64,000 nucleotides of DNA. Origin: Atherinomorus stipes (Eukaryota > Chordata > Actinopteri > Atheriniformes > Atherinidae). The stretch covers positions 62,001-126,000 of the forward strand of contig JALJCO010001091.1 of the NCBI GenBank assembly GCA_023101725.1. Direction: 5' to 3'. Positions 48,837 to 61,012 of the stretch are shown here, piece after piece (position 1 is the stretch's first letter; every line of letters begins with the position of its first letter). The position numbers and the translations under genes were made by a program. The notes beneath the pieces are model-generated. The model had not been told where the DNA came from and made no database searches. It was given only the letters and a program-made list of their open reading frames with translations.

Positions 48837-51800
48837 AATTAACGGACCACTGAGCAGGAGAAAATGTTAACGAGTGGCGAGAGGAGGCTTTTAGATGAGG
48901 GTCATGCGGTAACATCGTGTTTGCCTGTTTTGGTTTTTCTCACAACAAACATTGGCTCCAACTTCAGTGTTTAATTGGACACAGCAACAGACTGAAAGTC
49001 GGCTTTGATAACCGGACCTGTTTGGGACTGAAGTCCCCTGAATCGGGCCCCCGTGTCTCTTCCCGGTCATGCATGTCTGCACTCATCTCACCAGCTCTTT
49101 GGTTGGTTTAGTGGTGATCTCATGACTGTGTGCACACTGTGAATGGTTGGGCACATGAATCACTTTGTCTGGTGGCACTGGTGTTGTGTTGGTCATCGTT
49201 TCTATCACTGTGTCTCCCTCCTAAGTTGTACCAATAAAGAACTCTAGTTGCCCTGGAGCTATATGTTGCATATCTGGAGAAATATATGCCTGCACACCAC
49301 AGAGGGACCCTACATGCATGAAAGCTAGAGCATTTCTCCCCCTTGTGACACGAGGAAACACTCATTTTTTATCAAACATGACAAGTAAAGTATGCATATG
49401 GCATAATAGTCCAGATTTCTGAGCTGGCTGTCATCAGCTTGACAAGCAGACGTGAGGTCACTGCCAGCATCCTCCTTTCTTCCAGACCAGCTGTTGAATG
49501 GGATACACCTCTGTGGGAATTTGGTCCTATTACAGATGCATTTAGTTTAAAACACATTGATTTCATCCTGGTTGAGGAAACCTTAAGTGGAAACTCTTTG
49601 CTCCAAAATATATTGTTAAAGGAAGCACTCTACTGAATATCAGTTTGATGAAAATGTTCTGCATTTTTTAGCCCCCTCTCTGAAACAGGATCGTAAGGAT
49701 TAATTTTATGGAGTGTCATGATTATTCACATTAAGAATATTCAAGAACAAAGTGCTGATCAATGGAGGGTTCCTTAAAGATGGCCTTCCTGAATGACTCG
49801 CTATCTCCCTCTACTCCCGCTCCAGTGGGACGGACCCTGCATTAAAGGAATAGTACACCCAGAGAATGATGGTCCTTCATTTTCTACTCTCCCTCATGCT
49901 GAGCAAGACTCTTGTTTCTTTCCTGGTCAGTTTGCGTGTCCTCCAGGAACACATCCTTTCATTCAGCAGCATCCGTAAAAACATTCCAACTGATGCTCTT
50001 TCTGCAAAACGTGGATTTGAAATCATGAGGACATTTGGTTTGTCAGATCCAGTTTCCACCAGGGTGAGGGAAGTCTGTCTGAAGGCTGGCCACATTTATT
50101 CCCAACATGCTAATGATGGGAACTCAAGTCACCAGTAAAAGGAACTTCCTGAAGGCCTGGAAGTGGGTAGGGTTCAGTTTCAGGTGGGAATGCACAATAT
50201 AATCGGCCCCCTATCGGTATTGGCCTTAAAAGTGAGTATCGGCCACCCCACCGATATTTAACCGATCAGCTAAAGTCCAAAAAAAAACCCAAACAAAAAC
50301 CTTCTTCCTCTTCCTCAAAAACTTCTCTTTTACAGACTTTAAAACTTCTAAAGACGAGGGCTGGGAAAAAAATATTGATACACTGAAATATCACAACATT
50401 TTCATATGCTCACAACATATTTCATATTTTCATATTTTCATATATTGACATTTAAAAACGCAGTATCGATCTATTTTACAAACGAAATCTTGCAATATTT
50501 CATCGTTATGTTACAAAGTCCCATGAGAATTCACAAACATTTTGTGATATTTTCATTTGCTGATACCATATGGACATTTAAAAACAGTATCAATCTATTT
50601 TACTAACGAAATCTTGCAAAATGTCATCGTTCTGTTACGAAATCTCATGAGAATTCACAAACATTTTGTGATATTTTCATTTGCTGATACCATATGGACA
50701 TTGAAAAACACAGTATCAATCTATTTTACTAACGAAGTCTTGCAAAATTTCATCGTTCTGTTACGAAATCTCATGAGAATTCACAAAGATTTTGCGATGT
50801 TTTCATATGCTGATATCATATTGACATCTAAAAATGTGGTATCGATCTATTTTACTAACAAAATCTTGTGATATTTCATTGTACTGTTATGAAATCCCGC
50901 GAGAAATCACAAAATATTGTGAGATTTTGTAACAGAATGATTAAATCTTGCGAGAGTTTGTAAGAAAAATAGATCGATACCGTGTTTTTAAATATTGATT
51001 TGATATTGGCATATGAAAATATTGCGATATTTCAGTGTATCAATATTTTTCCCGCCCCTTTTTTTCAAAGTGTCGGGAACAGATAACAAAACTGCTATTT
51101 GCAATGACTGCTTATTTTTTTCAGTTTTAATATCGATATTGATATCGGTTATCGGCCACGTGAGTTTCAAATATCGGCATATCAAATATTGGCCAAAATT
51201 CTAATACTGTGCATCCCTAGTTTAGGGAAAAGAGCTAACTGTAACAGCAGTTTACCATCTGAAATCCTGCTAATGAAACTGAATGCCGATACCAGTTATG
51301 GTCATCGGGACGGTAGATACCTTAGCTGGTCAAACTCCCACATCCATTCTCCTCTGAATCTGTGGAGCTCCCTGTAGATGCTGCCTGTAGGTGATGATGT
51401 CATGCTCCAGGGCTTATTTACACTAGAGTTAACAATGCAGTAGAGTGATCCAGCACCTTGACTGTGACATTCTGTAACATCTGACTGTTTTACAGCTTCT
51501 AGAACATCCTGGCAGGATGGTGAGGATAGCAAGGTGGGTCTGTGTGTAGTTTGGTGTGCCTTTATATGTCTGTCCATGTCTCTTTTCGAGTCATTTCTTA
51601 AACTTTACAAATGCTGTTCATCCATTTTTACTAATTTACTAACTCATACTTTGCCATCATCCGTCATCTCTTTCCATCCGTCTGTCCACCTCTCTTTTCT
51701 TTTCGTCTCTCTGTCACTCCATAGAGGACCAGCTGGATGATCTTGAAGGGTGAGATTGACGGTCAGATGGGTCCAGAAGATCTGGACCCCCGCAAGTCTA

Positions 51801-54800
51801 CCTGCAGTCTGCCCACTGACATATCACAGCCGAGTAAGTACCCATCCACACACTCTGATACCAAGTCAAGCTTAACGCTTAAAATGAAAGTGAATATCTT
51901 CACTTCTTTGTAGATTTTCCCTACAATAAGTCTGCATCTTTACCTGGTTATGGGAGGAATGGCATCTACAAGGTGAGCTATACATTTTTGTACCAACAGA
52001 GCAGTGATACAGTGTAATATAATGGATAATACTTTAAACAACCTCAGGGTGCATTCACAGCAGGATAGTCTGGGGGACTCAGTGCGATTAGGCGGAGAAG
52101 TCTGAAATTTTTTGCCCCTTTGTTCAATTTGATTTGCACGTTACCAAGTCCAACTTTATCAAAATGCCTCAACCATGTCACAGTGATACAACAACTGCTT
52201 ACGAGGGGGCAAAAACTCCCCAAAAGGACTGCTGACCAACAAGAAAGCAAAAGAAAATCCAGCTCATTGATTCGCTAGAACCAAAATCAGCTTGTTCGCC
52301 TCAAGTAAACAATGGACTGACAACATACAGCTGTGTGAAAAAGTGTTTGCCTCCTTCCTGATTTCTTACTTTTTTGTATGTTTGTCACACTTGAAGGTTG
52401 AATATGGAACATTTTTATTAAATGCTATATTTTTAAAAAATAATACCTCCACAGGTCGTTTGGGGGTGTGCAGAATGAAAGTACAACTTTTCCCAGAAAA
52501 ATTATATTTAGCCTAAAAATAATTATAGAAAATAATTTTTTACGGGTTCGATAATGGCATTTTATTTACTTCTATTTAAGCCATTTTACCTGCAACCCGC
52601 CATTGCAGGTTGCCAAATACGATCTCTGTGTGGAAACAATATTTTGGTCATAGTCAGGCTTGTACAGGGGAAAACCGTGGAGACGACCAGTGAAGCAGCT
52701 GCTTCAGAGTCCTGGAGATATCATCTGTTTCTGAGGAGGAGTGACCTGAGAAGAGCAAAACCTGGAGTAAATTTAGGTGAAGACTTCGCTAAATGGACCC
52801 ACATAAACGTTTTCCACTGAGTAAAAACACAGAAATGGTGACTTTCCTGCTGGATCGGTAAGCTAGCTTGTTTGCTAACATGGCTAACGTTAGCTGTCAG
52901 TTATAAACTCCTCTGTGTTACTTGTTGGACATGCTGCAGACTGTTGGTCACTTGCGTATCGGCAGTGAGCCTGGCATCCCAGCGGCTGGAGTTGTTTTTC
53001 TGCCGTTGCAACTACACCCTAGACACACGTGACGTCACTGTTCTGTCCATATTCCATATTCAACCTTTCTATGTTTCAGATCATCAAACAAATTTAAATA
53101 TTAGACAAAGATAACACAAGTAAACAAGGTTTTTATTGGTAAGGGAGAGAAAAAAATCCAAGCTTTCATGGTCCTGTGTGAAAAAGTGATTGCCCCCCCC
53201 CCCGCACCGTTAAAACATAAAGTAACTGTGGTTTATCACATTTTGGAAAGCTGAGTTCAGTTTCTCTATCCACACTCAGGCCTGATTACTGCCACACCTG
53301 TTCTCCATCAGAAATCACTTAAATAGGACCTGCCTGACAAAGTGAAGTAGACCAAAAGATCCTCCAAAGCTAGACATCATGCTGCCATCCAAAGAAATTC
53401 AGGAACAAATGAGAAACAAAGTCATTGAGATCTATCAGTCTGGAAAAGGTTCCAAAGCCATTTCTAAAGCTTTGGGACTCCAGAGAACCACAGTGAGAAC
53501 CATTATCCACAAATGGTGAAAACATGGAACAGTGGTGAACCTTCCCAGGAGGGGCCGGCCGACCAAAATGACCCCAAGAGCACAGCGACGACTCATCCAA
53601 GAGGTCACAAAGGACCCCAGAACAACATCCAAGAACTGCAGGCCTCACTTGCCTCAATGAAGGTCAGTGTTCATGACTCCCCCATCAGAAAGAGACTGGG
53701 GGACAAAAATGGCTGCATGGCAGAGTTCCAAGACCAAAACCACTGCTGAGCAAAAAGAACATAAAGGCTCGTCTCAGTTTAGCCAGAAAGCATCTTGATG
53801 ATCCCCAAGACTTTTGGGAAAATACTCTGTGGACTGACGAGACAAAAGTGGAACTTTCTGGAAGGTGGAGGTCCCATTACATCTGGCGTAAAAGTAACAC
53901 GGCATTTCAGAAAAGGAACATCATAGCAACAGTAAAATATGGTGGTGGTAGTGTGATGGTCTGGGGCTGTTTTGCTGCTTCAGGACCTGGAAGACTTGCT
54001 GTGGTAAATGGAACCATGAATTCTGCTTCTACCAAAAAATCCTGAAGGAGAATGTCCGGCCATCTGTTGGTGACCTCAAGCTGAAGCGCACTTGGGTTCT
54101 GCAGCAGAACAATGATCCAGAACACACCAGCAAGTCCACCTCTGAATGGCTTAAGAACAACAACATGAAGACTTTGGAGTGGCCTAGTCAAAGTCCCCAC
54201 CTGAATCCCATTGAGATGCTGTGGCATGACCTTAAAAAGGCGGTTCATGCTGGAAAAGCCTCCAATGTGGCTGAATTACAACAATTCTGCAAAGATGAGT
54301 GGAACAAAATTCCTCCACAGCGCTGTAGAAGACTCACTGCCAGTTATCACAAACGCTTGATGCAGTTGTTGCTGCTAAGGTGGAACAACCAGTTATTAGG
54401 TTTAGGGGAAGATCACTTTTTCACGCAGGACCATGGAGGTTTGGGTCCCCCCCTCTTACTAATAAAAACCCTCATTCAAAAACTGCATTTTCTGTTTATT
54501 TGTGTTATCTTTGTCTAAAACTTAAATTTGTTTGATGATCTGAAACATATAAGTTTGGCAAACAAGCAAAAAAAGAAGAAATCAGGAAGGAGGCAAACAC
54601 TTTTTCACACAGCTGTAGGTATTTGTGCAATGTCTGGCACTCAAGTTTTACTTTATTGTTAAAACCTGATCTGGTTTTCACCAGCATCTTTCCAGTATGA
54701 GCTGTGGGAGAGGCAGCAAGTTGTCAAACATTTGCAGTACGTCACTGGCCATTTCCTGTCTTTGGCCAGCTGGATGGTCAGTTTGCTTTCCCACTTTCGG

Positions 54801-57012
54801 TACATGAGACCAGAATCTGTTTGATGGCGGACCATGACCACTGGTTTTCATGTGGACCAGAGTGTGACTTGTTTGTTTGCACCAAAGTTTAAACACGTGT
54901 TTACACTACTCCAAAAGGAACGAAGTACCTGAGGAAGTTGACTGGATTCATTTAAAGCAGACCAAACATGAATGCATCCTCAGAACTCCGGAAGATCAAC
55001 CAATGAATTCTGTTCACATCGGTGAGAGATAACAGGTCCAAAGCTTTGGCAAGGTCCGGGTTATGCTGGGGATTGTTGGATTTGTTATTTGTCTCTAATG
55101 CAGTTTGAGAATCATTAGAGGGAAATGGGGGTTTCCGGAACTTGTCGAGTTTGTGCATTTCCACTTCCGAACCAGTTCAACAATAGCTAAATCCTCTGTT
55201 CAACTTTGTAAACCAATAAACAAAGCCAACCCTACTTAAAGGGACTTGAGGCAAGATTAAGAAACAAAACTCGCGACTGGCGCTTCAGGTAACTGCAGCC
55301 ACGAGCCAAGCCGTCACGGGAGCACAAACTGAAGCTATAATGTTGTTTACTAACGTTTTTCTTCGTAGTTCCACTTTTTAGTGTCTTTCAGTTGATCTGG
55401 ATCGTTTGCTGACGGCAGAATAATCCATAACTATCGCTTACAGTGTTTGAATTTACCGCGACCGGCTTCTTCCTGTATCAAAACTGCGAAAGTAGCATCT
55501 TTTGACATCACGTCCGCAGGGCAGCGCGCAAAATTCGGACATTGAATTGCAGCGCATTTTGCAGCACACAGCCTGTTAAAGGCAACGGAGAGAAACGTGG
55601 GTGGAAACGTTATTTTTGGTATTTAGCGCTTCATCACCCATTAGTATTAAAAAAAGGGACATGCATTTTTGTTTTTTAATTCCTGCCTCTAGTCCCTTTA
55701 AGTTTTAATGGATTCCCGACTGAAGTGATGCTGATGAAGTGATATTTAAGACTGTATTCATGTAATGATGTCATTTTAGGTTTATTTATTTAATAACTAA
55801 ACCAAATCCACCTGCCTTTAACAGACTGAACCTGTAAAATGTGGCTGATAAACACGAATAACATCATATAAAAATATATTCTGAGATGGTCACAAATACA
55901 TTTATATCACACATATAATTCATGGAACAAATCAGAATTAGACTATAAACACAAAATCTACAACATTTTACTTCAAAGAGAAGAACAACAGGAAAAACTG
56001 ATGGAAACGGATTTAAAAAAGATAAAATGGTGCAGTAATAGATCACATTGAAAATAAAAAGGCTCCATTTAAATAATCTGTAAAAACCAGGATTTTATTT
56101 GTTTAGACAGGAAATGAAAGCACAAAATTTCATTGAGAAATTTATTTATTTAAACTTTTCTTAGAACTTTTTAAACTTCCAAACATAACAGACATTTTCT
56201 GCATCAACAGCTGATTTTCTCTCTTTTTTTTTCTTAAAAATTTGATGAAGCTTGCAGATGCTTCAGGGCTTCTGTTAGCATTAGCATTGACGTTAGCGTT
56301 AGCTGATGCTCCATCCATCTTCTCAGCTCTGCTTTGTTATCCCCACTCACTAATCTGTATTTAATCAACTGGAGTGGATTTTTGCCTCTTTAGGGGCGGT
56401 TTGGGACCATTTCTGTCTTCATTATTTAGTTTTAATTCTCCTTTACAACGTTAGCTACATGCTAGCGGCTAGCTGAGTGTCTTCTTCTGCTTGTTTGTAT
56501 AACTCTGACAAATTAGTGCCACCATGTGGGGGGAGGCTACATTAGATCTTCTGGGTTTTAGAGCACAACGCGGTGTTTTTGGTTGGTTGAGGTGTTACCC
56601 TTGTGTCTTTATGTCATTATTGATCAGTGATCACGGTCATTGACAGCCAATCAGCACAGGAAACCTCAGACCAGCAGAAAAATCAACCACCCAAAGCTTC
56701 CATCTCAGAATGTTGGTTCAGATAACACAGGGGTCAGTTAGTGCTTTTCACTCCACACAGGGAGGCCTCTTGGTTATTATGGGATGTTTGGAGAGTGTTC
56801 AGTCTGTCATCTCGTGATGTGATATTGCTGCTTTCTTTTTTGTGTTTGTTGATGGATGGAGTACGGGCTGACAGAACAGAAGAAAGAAGGGAATCAGGAG
56901 CTACGTTGGATTTGTGGCATTAAAAACGAGCTGTTTTTCACTTGTTTACATTTCTGCACTCATTAGTGGTGTTGACACGGTGGTTTTAGCATGTTGGCAG
57001 CATTGTCAATGT

Positions 57013-57046
<34 letters not shown>

Positions 57047-60000
57047 CTTGTCCTGTAGATTGAAGAAGAGAATGGAAATCTGTTGCTTTTTCTGTTGAAT
57101 AGTTTGGTTTATGCGGAGCTTTATGAACATAAGGCTCCACTTGATATCATGTTTATTCATTTTATGTCTTTATTTAAACATTTGTCTATTACACCATTCC
57201 ATTTCATACTGCTGGGCCTGACAAGGGAGAAATGAAAGTGAATAGAGGTAATGATAGAAAGTGAAACAGAGAGAGAGGAGTAAGGAAGAGGAAGAGAGAG
57301 AGAAGAGAAAACATGAATCCACTTACACAGTTCACTGGTACATCTGTACCGCGATCCCTAAACAACCAAGGTCTCTGTTGGAAAACAAAACAAGCAATCC
57401 CCTACAGGAGTACCTGCAGGTGGCTTAAATATCCTCAGATCATACAAACACACGCAGAACTACGCAGAGAAGAGGTACAACCTAGTCAGCGCAATGGGAA
57501 GTAGAGAAGAGGTACAACCTAGTCATCGCAATGGGAAGTAAAGAAGAGGTACGACCTAGTCATCGCAATGGGAAGCAGTGTCACAGTGTCAACATGCATA
57601 ATAAAGGGTGCTCCGTGGTGATACAGTCATGCAGATGCAGCCTCGTCTCTGCAAGGAGGAGGAAGCCCGCAAGGCTCGCGACCCAGGCCCCCAGCAGCCA
57701 CCCAGAGGCCCAGATCCCAGCTACCCCCCCCCAAAGAGCGGACATGCATCCCCCGAAGGGCGGCAAAAAGCGGCCCCAGCCGGAGCCCCCCGCAGTCTGG
57801 AGGCCCAGGCCCCAGCGGACCAAGACCAGCAGCTGCCGACCCCACCGGGCGCCGGGCGTCCCCCGGAGCGGAGACAGCGCCGGGCCCAATGTGTTTTATT
57901 AAAACCAATGTGAAGCTGTAAAATGGGAAATTATACGTTCAATACACTACATTTTTACATTCACTACAATCTGCTATTATGCTGCCCAGCATGGGAACAA
58001 TAAACAGCATGGCCTTACTTCAAACTTGCAACTCTGTTGCTCATTGTGAGCAATTCAGAGCTCAGACACATTAAACTGAAAGCATTTCATTTCAATGCTC
58101 TTACTGAGCTTAAAACAGTTCAATTTTTTCATCACCTGGTCAATTTTGAGATTTTGGGGTGTTTTTTTTCCTTCCTTCATCACGTTTTCTTTTAGACAAG
58201 TGTAAAAAAAATGTCAGAAATAAACATTTTAGGAGTTTATTTCCTGATACTTTGTCTGATGCACCCAGATCTCCTCAAACTGCAGCTAAAGTTGGTGTTT
58301 TTAAGCGGAGCGCAGCACCGTGGTGCTCGTCTGAACCCGTCATGTCTGCTATCGCTGGAAACGTCTCTTCTTCCTGAACGATGTCATCTCAACCAAACTT
58401 GATATTTCCAGCTCCTGAATCTGATTGGATCTGATGTCTGTAAAAAGTGTTATAGAACAAAAATGTAATGAGTTTTATAATCCAAAATTTTAAAGGCTGT
58501 TTTCTCAAAATTCATTTTTTCTCTTATTCCGGGTAAAAAATCTCCACTTCAGCAGCACTTACAGTACAGAAACCAAACGTTCAAGTCTTGTTCCTGAATG
58601 TATTCTTAAAGTTTTTACTGAAGGATTTTTTTGATATCTCATTCACAGCCTGATTTATTAAACATTTCATCCCAAAAATATGCCAAAAATGAGCTTTATC
58701 TGGTTGTTGACAGTAGATTCTAAATTGTGAAATGATCTATAGAGATAACCAAAATCCCCTCTGTAAAAACTTTTGACTTTGATATGTGAACAAAATTCAA
58801 AAGGAACTTTGAACCTGGTTTAATCCTGTGTTTGATTTTTTTCCTAGAAATGTATGCAAATTAGCGCATTTTTGGCTATATTACACCTAATTTACATATT
58901 TAAACATAAAATTTCAGAAAACTTGGAATACAAAAAATGATAGCCCTAATGTGAGGAACAAACCAGGAAAGTTTCATGGTGATACCAGTTAGTTAAATTT
59001 TTTACCCTATTTGCCTGGAGCGTCGTGCCTTAAATCTAAAAGAGCATTTAAGACTAATTTACTGAACATATAGGATAGAAACAATAGTTTCCGTTTACTG
59101 TCTTTGCTGTGTTGTTAGAGGACCATGGATCATGCTTTCATATAAACACGCTGCATATTTATTTCCACACACTTAACATTCAGACATTCAGATAAGACGG
59201 TGGTCATTAAAAGTGCTGAGTAATTTAATTTACAAGGATGATTTCAGGCACAATAATCTTTGTCATCCTGCAAGTGTCTTTGGCACAGTTTCATATTTGC
59301 TATCTTTGTGGGAAGATAGCAAATATCTTCTGAAGCAAAAAAGTATCAGTTACCTCCAGTCAGTTCGTAGTTTGCTAGATTCTTAGATGCAAACTTGAGT
59401 TGACAAACAAATAAAATACAAAAATGTGACTGATGACTTCTGTAACCAGACCTGTGGTACTTCATTCCCTCCTCAGCTGTCTTTTACCGTCTCCATCTTC
59501 ATGATGCAAGCTCATTATCAGGAGATTGTGTCATGCTCGCCTCCTATCCGCCTCTAAAATAATGCAAGTAAATCAAGCCGCAGCGGCATAAAGCAGCGAG
59601 TTTGTGATGAAACCTTGATGAAAAGCAGCAGCGTTCCCATCCGCATGACACAGAACGTCTGACATGATGGTTTAAATGTGTGTTTCTGCAGCCTGCTGAT
59701 ATGGTGGATGATGAAGTGGATCCAGACTCCCAGAGCTGGGGAGGCATGCGAGGTGGGACTGATCATCAAGTTCAGCTGTTTATCATCAGCTCTTGTCTTC
59801 TTTTTGATAAGTAAACCAAGAAAATGTCCATTATGCACGAAATTATCAGTTCAGTCTGTAGATCGTAGCCTTCTATGGAACGTGGAAGCTCCTCAGACCA
59901 TTCAGTGACAGTAACAGGACGATATGGACCAAATATATCACGATATATTTATTTTAGATGACGATGTACAATATATACCGGTATTTTTTACTATTATTTT

Positions 60001-60946
60001 GTCTGAAAGTTTCATTTCATATTCAAACAGCTGTTTTTTTAGTATTAAAACATGTTTATCGTAAAAGTATCGCTCCACTGCAGTGATGGAACTGACAAAC
60101 ACTGGTTAGAAATGTTGTTAAATCAAAGTTTTTAAAGATAGTTGCTGGTTTTTATGATTTCTTTGTAAAACGCTGGGGGAGGATTGTCTTCCAGACAGTT
60201 TAAACAATAGGACTGGGAAAAAATATTGATACACTGAAATATCACGATATTTTCACAATGCAATACCACATCTATATTTAAAAACGCAGTATCGATCTAT
60301 TTTACTAATGAAATCTTGTGAGATATCATTGTTTTCTTTTGAAAAATCATGAGATTTCACGAAATACCGCTATATTTTATTGTTATGTTATGAAATCTTG
60401 CAGTATTTTGTAAAATCTCATGAGATTTCGTAACAGAATGATGCCTTGCAAGATTTTATTAGTAAAATAGATCAACATAGCGTTTTGAATATAGATATGG
60501 TATCGGCAATCTATTTTACCAATGAAATCTTGCGGAATATCATTAGGCTCGTTCTACTTTGGCTATCTGCAGTGCAACTGGGCTGGAAGTGAGGGATTGT
60601 GGTCCTGGAATGTTGCATGCTGGTTAGAAACTTTGTCCGACTTCAGACTGCGCCTGCACTGCTACGGAAAACGTGACCAGACCACATGATCACCAAACAT
60701 GGCAGAAGCCGTCCGTCTGCAGTCGGATCGTGCAGTTACTCCTCAGCAACTGCAGCTTCTGGACCTGCCTCCCCCGCCACCGGAACCTGGTTCTGATTGG
60801 TTTCACATCTCACTGACGCAAGCTCCGATTTTTGGACAGGACTGCCCCCCAGTAATAAATAAATAAATCAGTAATAAGTAATAAATAAGTAATAAAATAA
60901 GTAATAAATAAATCAGTAATAAATATGTATATATATGTATATATAC

Positions 60947-61012
<66 letters not shown>

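Larger units (their letters stand above)
52326..54617 (+). mobile_element. Tc1/mariner element, copy 2, with both ends; left arm interrupted
   Basis: The outer ends are tacagctgtgtgaaaaagtg and the exact complement cactttttcacacagctgta, with TA at both edges. The arms are long, about 200 bases, with a second inner copy of the gtgtgaaaaagtg motif near 53175 and 54415, the IR/DR plan of many fish Tc1 elements. The left arm is split by an unrelated insertion at about 52394-53068. The right arm is intact. Confidence 0.88.
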
